The notes under the pieces are model-generated. The model worked only from the letters and a program-made list of their open reading frames with translations, was not told where the DNA came from and did not search any database. 45,219 nt of DNA from Armatimonadota bacterium (GTDB lineage: Bacteria; Armatimonadota; UBA5829; JAUSEB01): assembly GCA_030649165.1 (NCBI GenBank), contig JAUSGG010000240.1:1-45219 (forward strand), written 5' to 3'. The position numbers and the translations under genes are program-made. This document shows, in pieces, positions 1 through 8,075 of this stretch (position 1 is its first letter; the number at the start of each line of letters is the position of its first letter).

Positions 1-192
1 TAGCCCGATTTATTCACGGAACGCTTGTTTTGCGGACGCCCCGCGGATGTCATCCTGAGCTTGCGAAGGATCTTCTCCCGGATAGCTGCAACGTCCAACT
101 GCGAAGCCGAACCTGGCGCTTGTGCGATAGAAGATTCTTCACTGCGTTCAGAATGACGACCCCCAAGCGTTGTTCGTGAATAATGCGGGCTA
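1..192. repeat. Long imperfect inverted repeat at window start
   Basis: Bases 1-27 pair with 164-192 read in reverse (both outer ends carry TAGCCCG and CAAGCG). Inside, 49-75 (GTCATCCTGAGC then GAAGGATCTTC) pairs with 128-155 read in reverse. The whole block can fold into one imperfect hairpin. It resembles the dispersed GTCAT-CCTGAGC/GAAGAATCTTC elements seen in many bacterial genomes. No gene is visible in 1-319; 193-319 holds only the sequence after the GH38 stop. Confidence 0.7.
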
Positions 193-319
193 GGAAGAAG
201 CGCTGCCTGACTGCACTTCCTGGGAATAGGGCACGCGCAAGTGACTCATAGTTCTCATGGTCGGGCCGAACTCCAAAGAGTCCGGCCCGAAACGTATTTC
301 ACATCCGCCAGGAGCCAAC

Positions 320-2872
320 TTACCGTTCCAGCTTCACCGTAACGATCTTGAACGGGGCGAGCGCAATCTTCCCCTCGACAGGCTCCGGATTACGTTCCAG
401 CAATTCTACGACCGATGCTCTTCCGTCTGCTCCGTCGATCGATACCAACGCCTCACCCGGTTCGCCTCCCGTCTCCGCCAGTCGAACGACGACTGAATCG
501 TCGCGGTCGGCCTTTTTGAGCGCCGTAATAATGACGTTGTCCGTTGCTTCCACTCTTACAAAACTATGCGACAACGCTGCCTTCCCGTCTCCCTGTCCGG
601 CTAGACCACGACAGATCAGTGGGTTGTTGACCTCACGGCCTCGCTTCTCGATATTCGCTCTGCGATAATCACCTGCGTGGGGGATGAGGCTGTAGAGAAA
701 CTCGTGATGACCTGCGTCACGCGCCCCGTCGAAATCGGGACACGAGTAGTAATGCGGTTCATCCAGCGCCCAGGCATCCGTAGGACTGCGCAAGACGGAC
801 ATATAGATGACCCCGTCCTCGATCTTATGAGACGGAGTTCCTGTGTTGATAAGCGCGACCCCGCGGTCCTCGCTCTCGCTGTAGACGTCTACCCAGTTGA
901 GCGCCGGCCAATCGCCGTTGATCGCCCTGTCGTACCTGATGTCGGGTTCGTACGCCGAACGCTTTACCGCTCCATAGGGAATGGAGTACATGCCTTCGCC
1001 GGTCTTGATGTTCGTCGGGAACACCACGCGAACTCGCCTCTGCTCGGTGTCCCAATCGATCTCGGTCTTGAAGTCTATCCTGTCGAAGCCCTTGTAGATC
1101 ATCACCGACTGCCGCCAGGAAAGAATTTTCGTGTTCCCGTCGGCGCCCTTGTACTGGCCTGTCAGCATAATCTCGCTCGCGTTCCCGGCGCGCCGTATCC
1201 TGACGCCGGTCGTGTAACGGCTCAGCCGCTCTTCAAATCCCGGCGCTTTCGTCGTTCCCCAGGGATCGCCCACGTCTTCCTCAAGGACCAGTTCGTTCGC
1301 AAGATATGCGGACGTGTCCAGAATCTCTTTACCGCCGCGCTTGTCGAAGATCGAGTCAATGCCACGGTCGGAGACCCGGATACGGAGGAACTCGTTCTCG
1401 ACGCTGCCCGATCCGCTCGTGACAAGGCCGGAATCCAACGGTTCAGCATCGGGGATAGCCTCGATCACGGTATAGCCCAGGGGCGGTACTGATACTCTGA
1501 ACGTCACGTCCACGTCGGCGCCTGTCGCCGACACGTCCAGTATTCCGACTTCACTCTCCGATGCTTTGAGCATCGGCGCGCCGCGAGTGTTGCATACAGA
1601 TACGGTGACCGGGTCATTGCGCTCCCAACTCTCCGAGTTGTAGAGGATCAGATATTGCCTTTCCGGGTCGAGGGCGATTTCGCTTTCCACCCGCTCGAAA
1701 GAGCTTTCCAGAACAGAATCCGCCTCGCACTCGGCCTCCGCCAGCATATCCAGCAGTTCGTAGTAGGGCTGGTCCATGTGGGAACTCGTGATCGCGTCGT
1801 GGAATCCGACGAACACCGTGTTTCGCCACGCTTCAAGCAGTTCTTCCGCCGGATAATCCTGTCCTAGCAAATGCGCGATTGTCGCCCACCGCTCAGCCGC
1901 GTTAACGAGATTCTCCACCCGCCGGAGCTCCTGCTTCACTCGTATGCGCGTGACGTAGCAGCCGGCGAAGACCGGGTTCGACTCCACCTGTTCGGACACA
2001 TCGAGGTCCGCGTCGTCCACTTTGGCCAAGGCGTCCGCGAAATACTTTTCTATAATCGCCAAATCGCCGGGCCGAACATCGACGCCAAGCTCGTCCTTTG
2101 CTCGCGCTATCAGATCGGGCAATCTCGGGTTAGGCACGGCCTCTTCGCCGCCTATGTCCACAATGCCGAACGGCCCGGAGTACTCCCCCTGCAGCGCCTC
2201 CCATACGCTCTCGTCCGTGATCCCGCACGTGTCCGCGAGTCCGCGGTTGCCGCATTGGTCGCAGCCAAATCCCGCGCATTCAGGGCACGGCAGAATCTTC
2301 GCGCAGTGTCCTACGTGGCGGCCCGACGGATAATCGCCGGTGAAGATGACGCTGCCGTCAAGTCCTTTCCAGTGGTTTCCAGGCACGCGGATTCGGGATA
2401 TACCGGTCAGCATGCGGCAGCCGATCCCCCTGAAAAGCTGCGGGATTTGCGCGCTATGCCCGAATGCGTCTTCCAGCGTTCCCACAGTGGGGAGTATCCC
2501 GAAGGTATCTTCAAAGTACCTCTGGCCGAGCGTGAGATTGCGAAGCAGCGTCTCGCCGGACGGCATGTTTGTGTCGGAGACAACCTCACCGCCCGCAAGC
2601 AATTGGATAAGCCCGCTTTTCACGTGGTCGCGTATCTCATCGAGTCGGTGCGGATTCCGCTCGATGTACTTCCTGAAAACCGCCGACTGTCCCTCAACGA
2701 AGCCGACCCCGCGCTTTGCGCTTTCGAGCCAGATGTCGATAATATGCTCCTCGACCTCGGCGTACGAGCGGAACCGCTCCCCTCTGAAATCGAATGTCCG
2801 GTCCCAGCATCTGTGCCACAGCGGGTCAAAGTGGTTGTGCTGGCTGACGTAGATTGGGAATCTGTCTGACAC
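320..2872 (-). CDS. GH38 family alpha-mannosidase-like glycoside hydrolase
   Basis: This is an 850-residue protein, probably a zinc-dependent retaining alpha-mannosidase of family GH38. The N-terminal HNHFDPLW motif (H12, H14, D16) gives the usual zinc ligands. LEDAFGHS places the nucleophile at D125, and a GFHDAITSSH motif lies further on in the helical region. The C-terminal half is beta-rich, as in the family. The start is GTG at 2872 with an AGGA site 7 bases upstream. There is no signal peptide, so it is probably cytoplasmic. An odd feature is a cysteine cluster within the catalytic domain at about residues 180-206 (C180, C186, C189, C194, C197, C206, with a CPECAGFGCDQC pattern like a DnaJ zinc ribbon). 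Family assignment is firm; the exact substrate linkage is not known. Confidence 0.9.
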   Translation of the reverse strand: MSDRFPIYVSQHNHFDPLWHRCWDRTFDFRGERFRSYAEVEEHIIDIWLESAKRGVGFVEGQSAVFRKYIERNPHRLDEIRDHVKSGLIQLLAGGEVVSDTNMPSGETLLRNLTLGQRYFEDTFGILPTVGTLEDAFGHSAQIPQLFRGIGCRMLTGISRIRVPGNHWKGLDGSVIFTGDYPSGRHVGHCAKILPCPECAGFGCDQCGNRGLADTCGITDESVWEALQGEYSGPFGIVDIGGEEAVPNPRLPDLIARAKDELGVDVRPGDLAIIEKYFADALAKVDDADLDVSEQVESNPVFAGCYVTRIRVKQELRRVENLVNAAERWATIAHLLGQDYPAEELLEAWRNTVFVGFHDAITSSHMDQPYYELLDMLAEAECEADSVLESSFERVESEIALDPERQYLILYNSESWERNDPVTVSVCNTRGAPMLKASESEVGILDVSATGADVDVTFRVSVPPLGYTVIEAIPDAEPLDSGLVTSGSGSVENEFLRIRVSDRGIDSIFDKRGGKEILDTSAYLANELVLEEDVGDPWGTTKAPGFEERLSRYTTGVRIRRAGNASEIMLTGQYKGADGNTKILSWRQSVMIYKGFDRIDFKTEIDWDTEQRRVRVVFPTNIKTGEGMYSIPYGAVKRSAYEPDIRYDRAINGDWPALNWVDVYSESEDRGVALINTGTPSHKIEDGVIYMSVLRSPTDAWALDEPHYYSCPDFDGARDAGHHEFLYSLIPHAGDYRRANIEKRGREVNNPLICRGLAGQGDGKAALSHSFVRVEATDNVIITALKKADRDDSVVVRLAETGGEPGEALVSIDGADGRASVVELLERNPEPVEGKIALAPFKIVTVKLER

Positions 2873-3134
2873 TGTAGGTCCTTTCTATACACCCTGCAAT
2901 GGCGTAACGCTTCGGACTCTCGCCATAAATGACGAGCCTGCGCGACTTGAAGCACGCTGAAGCGAGTTGCCGAAAGCACGTTGCAGTTTGTGCAATGAAT
3001 ACACGTTTAGGCTTCTTGAACGCTCCAGTTTTCCGTCCCGAAGCGAGCTGATCCCTCCAGTCGGGAATATGCCAGCCCTTACTTAGACGCCATTGCTTGG
3101 TACACCTCCGGCAACAGCGCCCAGCGCCCAACGA
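2873..3134. other. Gene-free region with 10-bp inverted repeat
   Basis: No convincing gene is present. GCAATGGCGT at 2896-2905 recurs inverted at 3087-3096, enclosing about 180 bases that contain several short GC-rich hairpins. It lies directly upstream of the GH38 gene, so it may be a long leader RNA or the remnant of a small repeat element. I recognise no known riboswitch. Confidence 0.35.
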
Positions 3135-3442
3135 AACAGTTCAGAAGCACGGAGTACCTTCCGCAAACGTCATTTCGAGCAACCGACCCCGCAGGCGGGG
3201 TTATTTCGGAAAGAAACCACCCCGGTGTTTCGGGATTTGAGGGTTGGGCGCCATGCGCGGGCTATAGCGGACAGCTTCCGGTCCCAACCCGGAAATCCCG
3301 AAACGGGGCGCTTCATTAGGAGCGGAGCGCCAGCGGAGTCGAGAAATCTGTTTTTGGGCGTGACGCAACCGGAAAAGCAGATTCCTCGCCGCGCTTGGAA
3401 TGACGTTGCCCGGTAGGTACTCACTATTTGTGAACTCTTACC
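3135..3442. repeat. Structured dispersed repeat, copy 1 (with ~240-bp core)
   Basis: The element begins with AACAGTTCAG and ends with TGAACTCTTACC (3431-3442), which are related inverted termini. The core runs from about 3168 (CGTCATTTCGAGC) to 3403 (GGAATGACG). It carries an internal hairpin formed by TTTCGGGATTTGAGGGTTGGG and the reverse-matching CCCAACCCGGAAATCCCGAAA. Near-identical cores occur at 19147-19386 and 45093 to the window end. There is no open reading frame of its own and no transposase. Confidence 0.75.
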
Positions 3443-3471
3443 TGGCCCTGGCCCCGCGCGCCCAAAAATGG

Positions 3472-3477
3472 TATAGT
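3472..3477 (+). promoter_or_regulatory. -10-like TATAGT close to the Nudix start
   Basis: TATAGT lies 12 bases upstream of the ATG at 3490. No Shine-Dalgarno sequence is visible in between, so the transcript may be leaderless or nearly so. No good -35 box is seen. Confidence 0.35.
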
Positions 3478-3489
3478 TCCTTAGCTGCT

Positions 3490-3918
3490 ATGCACACCGA
3501 TTTACGATATCCTGTCCCCGCGGTCGCGGCGATAATAGTAAGAGACGGCGAAATCCTCCTCGTTAAGCGGGGCGCGGAGCCGGGCTTCGGCAAGTGGTCG
3601 ATCCCGGGCGGTTCCGTCGAGCTCGGCGAGACTCTCGAATACGCGCTCAAGCGGGAAATCCTGGAAGAGACCGGACTCGCGGTGGAAGTCGGCAAGCTGG
3701 CGGGCATCAGCGACCTGATCATCAGAGACGATGACGTCCTTAAGTGGCACTATGTACTGATCAACTTCTTCGCCGCGATTACCGGCGGCGAGCTTTGTCC
3801 GGCAACCGACGTGTCGGAGTGCCGGTGGGTGAGACTGTCCGAGATCAGGACCTACAACGTGACACAATCGGTCCTGAACCGGTTGGAGGAATTGGGGCTG
3901 ATAGCGGGGGAGTTCTGA
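3490..3918 (+). CDS. Nudix hydrolase
   Basis: This 142-residue protein has a complete Nudix box at residues 41-63 (G-x5-E-x7-REILEETGL), the Mg-binding catalytic helix of enzymes that hydrolyse nucleoside diphosphates linked to another group. The ADP-ribose/NTP type is plausible, but the substrate cannot be read from the sequence. The start is the ATG at 3490, because the homologous region begins with DLRYPVPAVAAI. The frame stays open upstream to 3400, but that stretch has no ribosome binding site and lies in the tail of a repeat. The gene stands alone between a repeat and a convergent gene. Confidence 0.9.
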   Translation: MHTDLRYPVPAVAAIIVRDGEILLVKRGAEPGFGKWSIPGGSVELGETLEYALKREILEETGLAVEVGKLAGISDLIIRDDDVLKWHYVLINFFAAITGGELCPATDVSECRWVRLSEIRTYNVTQSVLNRLEELGLIAGEF

Positions 3919-3996
3919 GCGCTGAGTAACGTCTGTCCGGAGCTTGCTTCAGCATGCTTGGAACGGCAGCGTGAGGTTTTAACCTCACGGCGAGCG

Positions 3997-4803
3997 CTAT
4001 TGCTCCGACGCTTCCACCGTAATCTTCCTCAGAAACGCGGCGTCCTTCCTCATTGCCTCGATCATTCCGTCTTTGTCGGGGTCGCCCTTCAGGAACTCGA
4101 CCTCCACGTAACCGTCGAATCCGTACGGTCTCAACAGCTTCAACAGGCGGGCATAATCCACGAGCCCGTCCTGGATGAGCGATCGCTCCCACGGATGCGG
4201 GTTTCCCTCCGGCGAACGAACACAATTCTGCGCGTGGACCATAACAACGTGCGGCCCGACGAGGCGCACCGATCTCTCCAGATCGGCGCTGCCGGGGTCG
4301 TTCACCTGGTAGTTGAGCTTGAGGTTACCGGCGCGCGCCAATTCGACGAGTCGCAGGGTTCCCTCGGGCGACAGGGCCAGTGTGCCGCCGTGCATCTCCA
4401 TAGCAAGCGTCACGCCTTTGTCAGCGGCGCGATCGGCCATCCATTTGAGGTTGGCCGCGCTCTTCGTCCAGTCTTCGTCGGTTGCCGCCGCCGGCTCCTT
4501 ATCGCCGGCCCAAACGCGTATAATGCCGCTGCCCAAGGTTCCCGCGACCCTGATGGCCGTAAGGGCTCGCTCCTGGAAATCGGCCGCGGCGGAGTTTACG
4601 TACGACCCGAGGATCGCCGCTTCCATTCCGTGACCCAGAACGCGCTCTCGAATGGCCAGGGTATGTTTCTCGTCGAAAACATCGGGAGTGTGAGGCGCGC
4701 GGCCCCATATCTCGACCCCATCAAATCCCGCTTCGGCAGCCAAATCTACCGCCTCGAATACGTCCAGTTGCCTCAGCGCTATCGTCGCCAGCCCTGCTTT
4801 CAT
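3997..4803 (-). CDS. Sugar phosphate isomerase/epimerase-like TIM barrel protein
   Basis: This 268-residue protein is of the xylose-isomerase-like TIM barrel/AP endonuclease 2 family (PF01261 type). Features typical of the fold are the AAEAGFDGVEIWG start of barrel strand 2, the metal-site-like EMHGG segment near the middle, and VMVHAQN and YVEVEFL near the end (conserved Asp/His/Glu positions). The ATG at 4803 has a GGAGG site 6 bases upstream, so the start is secure. Members act on sugars or inositol derivatives. No operon partner is visible, so the substrate is unknown. Confidence 0.85.
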   Translation of the reverse strand: MKAGLATIALRQLDVFEAVDLAAEAGFDGVEIWGRAPHTPDVFDEKHTLAIRERVLGHGMEAAILGSYVNSAAADFQERALTAIRVAGTLGSGIIRVWAGDKEPAAATDEDWTKSAANLKWMADRAADKGVTLAMEMHGGTLALSPEGTLRLVELARAGNLKLNYQVNDPGSADLERSVRLVGPHVVMVHAQNCVRSPEGNPHPWERSLIQDGLVDYARLLKLLRPYGFDGYVEVEFLKGDPDKDGMIEAMRKDAAFLRKITVEASEQ

Positions 4804-4913
4804 CGTGCGCCTCCACTGTTTTCTGTGACCATAATACCTTCGGACTTCCGAACGCGCAATAGTCCTGCTCAGGAATGGTCGGTACGACTCTCATCGCTGC
4901 TCACCCTTGGGAA

Positions 4914-5018
4914 AACACGAGCGTAATCCCCTCTCCCTTGAGGGAGAGGGTTAGAGCCTGCCCTGAGCGAAGCGAATGGGGTGAGGGTGAAAGCTCTCTC
5001 AATTTGTGAACCCTTACC
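4914..5018 (+). repeat. Dispersed palindromic repeat, long form (copy 1)
   Basis: CTCTCCCTTGAGGGAGAG forms a hairpin, followed by GGTTAG, a GGGGTGAGGGTGAAAG segment and the terminal TGAACCCTTACC (5007-5018). The same order of parts is found at 20611-20690 and 39607-39677. A 25-base insertion (TGCCCTGAGCGAAGC region) interrupts this copy. Confidence 0.65.
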
Positions 5019-5099
5019 CGTTGAGGTCGAAGCCGCATTATGGTATTATTAGCCGACGCCGCGGGCGATGCTCGCAAAAGTCCCTCGGGAGGAGACGAA

Positions 5100-5774
5100 A
5101 TGCCAAAGACAGCTCTACTTGCAGCCATTCTCATCGTGTTTTCCACTTGCGCAATTGCCGGTCCCGCCGGAGGTGAATCACCCTCGCGCGCCGTTCCGTA
5201 CGTGCCGATATATAAGGGAGCGGCCGTAATCGGCGAGATCAATATCTCGGATGATGACATCCTTGGGATCGTGAAACAGGCGATTGTGTCCTTTTCCTCC
5301 GCCGTCGGCGCCCCGGTCGGATCGAACGAACTGGAAGACCGGGTGGCGGCGCTCAATCTTCAAGAGCTGAGCGGGGCCATTGCCGCGATCAAGCACATCC
5401 GAATAGTACGGACCCGCCTCCCGCAGCCGCGGAAACAGAATCTCGGTTCCATCGTCTCTTTTTACGACAGCGCGCTGTCGAAGGGTCCCTGGACGAGGAT
5501 ACTCCTCAACCTCGACAAGCCGCGAGAGGCGCAGGCGGTGTACGCTTTGCCCAACAATGAGGGATTCTTCATTTTGTACGCAAATATGGCTGGAGTGAGC
5601 AACGAGCTTGCACTCGTTCGCACGGAAGGATTCCTCGACATCCCGAAAGCCGCCGCCTGGCTCAGAAAGACGCTGCCCGGTCTGTCCGAGCTTGCCAAGA
5701 GCAGATTCTCGATCCCGACTCCAGGCAAGCCCCAGGAAGCGGACAAAGATCAACCGGCTCCGGCGCCGCGGTAG
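5100..5774 (+). CDS. Secreted protein, possibly DUF4252-like
   Basis: This is a 224-residue protein. Its N-terminus MPKTALLAAILIVFSTCAIA is a typical signal peptide, so it should be exported to the periplasm or lie on the cell surface. The ATG at 5100 has GGGAGGAG 6 bases upstream and is preferred over an open upstream extension. The central part (SFYDSALSKGPWTRI, then VYALPNNEGFFILYANM, then VRTEGFLDI) resembles the small DUF4252 fold, but the match is by eye only. The C-terminus is rich in Pro, Lys and Glu. It ends 15 bases before glmS, so the two are probably co-transcribed. Function unknown. Confidence 0.75.
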   Translation: MPKTALLAAILIVFSTCAIAGPAGGESPSRAVPYVPIYKGAAVIGEINISDDDILGIVKQAIVSFSSAVGAPVGSNELEDRVAALNLQELSGAIAAIKHIRIVRTRLPQPRKQNLGSIVSFYDSALSKGPWTRILLNLDKPREAQAVYALPNNEGFFILYANMAGVSNELALVRTEGFLDIPKAAAWLRKTLPGLSELAKSRFSIPTPGKPQEADKDQPAPAPR

Positions 5775-5789
5775 GAGGTTCCCGATAAA

Positions 5790-7619
5790 ATGTGCGGAAT
5801 AGTCGGATACATCGGAACGAAAAGCGCGTGCCCGATACTGGTCGAAGGACTTAAGCGGCTGGAATATCGGGGATACGATTCCGCCGGCGTGGCCATTCTG
5901 AACGGTGGGCGCATAGAAATACATAAGGCCGCTGGAAAACTCAGAGCCCTGGAGGCCCTTCTGGAGTCCTGCGCGCCCGAGGGTCTGATAGGGCTGGGCC
6001 ATACCAGATGGGCCACCCACGGACGCCCCTCCGATGAAAACGCCCACCCGCATTCCGACTGTTCGGGTCGCATAACCGTCGTCCATAACGGCATTATTGA
6101 GAACTACCTCGCTCTGAAAGAGCAGTTGATCGCCGCGGGCCACGAGTTCAGTTCCGAGACCGACACCGAAGTCATCGCGCACCTGGTCGAACAGAGCTGC
6201 AACGGTGACCTTGTCTCCGCGGTGCGGCAGGCCGTTGCACAGTTGGAGGGGTCGTTCGCGATCGCCGTTATCGCGCAGGATGATCCGGCGCGGATAGTAG
6301 CGGCACGCCGGCATAGCCCATTGGTTGTCGGCGTGGGAGTGGGGGAGAACTTCCTGGCATCCGATGTCCCGGCCTTTCTGCCATACACGAAAAACGTATA
6401 CTTTGTAGATGACGATACTATTGCGGTGCTCGAAAGAGACCACGTCAGTTTCAGTTCTCTGGACGGGCAGCCGGTCGAGCGCGAGATATACGAAGTCACG
6501 TGGGACGCGGCGATGGCGGAACGCGGCGGCTACGAGCATTTCATGCTCAAAGAGATCAATGAGCAGCCGCAGGCCCTCAGGGAGACGATGCGCGAACGTC
6601 TTTCATCTTACAGCGCCGGCATAGAACTGCCCGGTTTGAACCTGAGTATCGAATATCTCCGGCGAATCGACAAGATCACTATGGTGGCCTGCGGGACCGC
6701 ATTCCACGCCGCCATGGTCGGCAAATACGCCATCGAAGCGCTGGTGCGGGTTCCCGTCGAGCTCGATGTCGCTTCAGAGCTTCGCTACCGGGACCCGATA
6801 ATCGACGATCGAACGCTGGCTATAGTCATAAGCCAGTCGGGTGAAACGGCGGACACACTGGCCGGTCTGCGCGAAGCCAGAGGCAAGGGAGCTTCCATTG
6901 TAGCTATTACCAACGTCGTTGGAAGCTCGGTCGCGCGCGAGAGCGAAAGCGTCCTCTACACGTTCGCCGGCCCTGAGATTGCTGTCGCGTCCACGAAAGC
7001 GTATACGACGCAGTTGATGGTGATCGAGTTGATGGCGCTCTATCTCGCCCAGGCGCGGGGCGCTCTCGATGAGACGCGGGCGCGCGAACTGCGCGAGCTG
7101 CTCTGGAACATCCCGCAGCAGGTTGAGGTGATACTTGGCGATCATCCCGAGGCGCTGCGCTGCGCCGAGAAGTACTGCAACCATAACGGCTTCCTGTACA
7201 TGGGCCGCGGGCCGAACCTGGCGTCAGCGCTGGAAGGCGCGCTGAAGATCAAGGAGATTGCCTACATACACGCCGAAGGCTACGCCGCGGGCGAGATGAA
7301 ACACGGTCCCATTGCGATGATAGACCCCGGTGTCGCTACCGTGGCAGTCGCGGTCGAGGGCAGGACGTACGACAAAGTCCTCAGCAATATCCTGGAGGTC
7401 AAAGCGCGGCAGGGAGACGTAATCGCCATCGCCTATGAGCACGACGACCAGATCGGCAAATATGCTGATCACGTCATCCGCGTCCCGCGCACTAATGAGC
7501 TGTTGTCGCCAATCCTGGCCGCGATTCCGCTGCAACTGTTGGCCTATCACGTGGCGAAAAACCGCGGGCACGAGATCGACCAGCCGAGAAACCTCGCCAA
7601 GAGCGTGACGGTGGAGTAG
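5790..7619 (+). CDS. glmS: Glutamine--fructose-6-phosphate aminotransferase (isomerizing)
   Basis: GlmS makes glucosamine-6-phosphate from fructose-6-phosphate and glutamine, the entry step to UDP-GlcNAc, peptidoglycan and LPS. The 609 residues match the family length. The N-terminal glutaminase domain begins MCGIVGYIG with the nucleophile Cys2. RWATHG and HNGIIENY motifs follow, then two SIS domains (SQSGETADT; GRGPNLASALEGALKIKEI) and the family C-terminus ending in LAKSVTVE. AGGAGG lies 11 bases before the ATG. The leader to the preceding gene is only 15 bases, so there is no room for a glmS ribozyme. Confidence 0.98.
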   Translation: MCGIVGYIGTKSACPILVEGLKRLEYRGYDSAGVAILNGGRIEIHKAAGKLRALEALLESCAPEGLIGLGHTRWATHGRPSDENAHPHSDCSGRITVVHNGIIENYLALKEQLIAAGHEFSSETDTEVIAHLVEQSCNGDLVSAVRQAVAQLEGSFAIAVIAQDDPARIVAARRHSPLVVGVGVGENFLASDVPAFLPYTKNVYFVDDDTIAVLERDHVSFSSLDGQPVEREIYEVTWDAAMAERGGYEHFMLKEINEQPQALRETMRERLSSYSAGIELPGLNLSIEYLRRIDKITMVACGTAFHAAMVGKYAIEALVRVPVELDVASELRYRDPIIDDRTLAIVISQSGETADTLAGLREARGKGASIVAITNVVGSSVARESESVLYTFAGPEIAVASTKAYTTQLMVIELMALYLAQARGALDETRARELRELLWNIPQQVEVILGDHPEALRCAEKYCNHNGFLYMGRGPNLASALEGALKIKEIAYIHAEGYAAGEMKHGPIAMIDPGVATVAVAVEGRTYDKVLSNILEVKARQGDVIAIAYEHDDQIGKYADHVIRVPRTNELLSPILAAIPLQLLAYHVAKNRGHEIDQPRNLAKSVTVE

Positions 7620-7626
7620 TGGCCCG

Positions 7627-7660
7627 CTCCCTCCCACTTCAGGGGAGGGCTGAGGTGGGG
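7627..7660 (+). repeat. Short GC-rich palindromic repeat
   Basis: CCCTCCCACTTCAGGGGAGGG followed by CTGAGGTGGGG, just after the glmS stop. It has the shape of the family (hairpin, then a G-rich tail) and might help end glmS transcription. Confidence 0.55.
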
Positions 7661-7701
7661 TTGCGCGCGCAGGTACGCCCGGCCGCCATTCTCCGGCCTT
7701 T

Positions 7702-7730
7702 TTGAAAACTGGAGAGCAGGGGTATATAAA
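7702..7730 (+). promoter_or_regulatory. Sigma-70-type promoter for the glutaredoxin-reductase pair
   Basis: TTGAAA (7702-7707) and TATAAA (7725-7730) are separated by 17 bases. A start near 7737 would give a leader of about 60 bases before the glutaredoxin ATG at 7800. No other promoter is apparent before the reductase gene. Confidence 0.65.
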
Positions 7731-7799
7731 GGCAAACCACTTATGGCAAGCTGACGCGGGGATGACGCCCCGCGGTCGCCCGAAGGAGGGAACACGCGC

Positions 7800-8048
7800 A
7801 TGGCCGAACAACAGACGGTCACCTTGTATTCGACGCCGACTTGACCCTACTGTCACCAGGCCAGGAGGTACCTGACCGAAAAAGGTGTGATTGTCAAGGA
7901 ATATGACGTGGCAACCGACCTGCAGGCCCGCGACGAGATGATCCGCAAATCGGGCCAACTGGGCGTTCCGGTCATAGACGTGAACGGCAGCATCATAGTC
8001 GGCTTCAACAGAGCCAGGCTCGACCAATTGCTGCCGGCGGCCGTGTGA
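7800..8048 (+). CDS. Selenocysteine-containing glutaredoxin (UPYC active site)
   Basis: This is an 82-residue glutaredoxin/NrdH-like protein with an in-frame UGA at 7842-7844 (codon 15) exactly where the first active-site cysteine belongs: STPT-U-PYC. Reading through the UGA gives a complete family protein, with the helix HQARRYLTEKGV, the cis-Pro segment GVPVI and the C-terminal VGFNRARLDQLL. The frame has no other stop until 8046. GAAGGAGGG precedes the ATG by about 9 bases, which proves the start lies upstream of the UGA. A SECIS-like hairpin follows at 7857-7874. Selenocysteine replacing the N-terminal Cys of a CxxC motif is a known type of bacterial selenoprotein and usually raises thiol-exchange rates. 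The next gene is a thioredoxin-reductase-like protein, a likely electron donor. Standard gene callers would miss or truncate this gene. The organism must have selA/selB/selC elsewhere; none are in this window. Confidence 0.88.
7857..7874 (+). promoter_or_regulatory. Putative bacterial SECIS hairpin
   Basis: CAGG (7857-7860) pairs with CCTG (7871-7874). Inside, CC/GG can pair around an AGGA apical loop, leaving an unpaired UA. The apical GG lies at positions 23-24 counted from the U of the UGA, the same place as the critical apical guanines in the E. coli fdhF SECIS element bound by SelB. This is a by-eye fold only. Confidence 0.6.
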
Positions 8049-8075
8049 TCTTCTCTTTCTTTTCGGAGGATGACC

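Noticed and set aside
1871-2869. 332-residue open frame opposite the mannosidase gene
   Set aside because: It is antisense to conserved GH38 motifs and has no recognisable domain.
3135-3442. Insertion sequence with transposase
   Set aside because: The repeat copies contain no open frame long enough for a transposase, only structured non-coding sequence.
5775-5789. glmS ribozyme
   Set aside because: Only 15 bases separate the preceding gene and glmS, so there is no space for the ribozyme, unless it overlapped coding sequence.
5178-6539. Long open frame opposite glmS (453 residues)
   Set aside because: It lies antisense to a certain gene and shows no domain or ribosome binding site.
7842-7844. 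UGA as a sequencing error or pseudogene stop in the glutaredoxin
   Set aside because: The UGA falls exactly on the active-site Cys position, the rest of the frame is intact, and a SECIS-like hairpin with correctly placed GG follows. Selenocysteine explains all three better.
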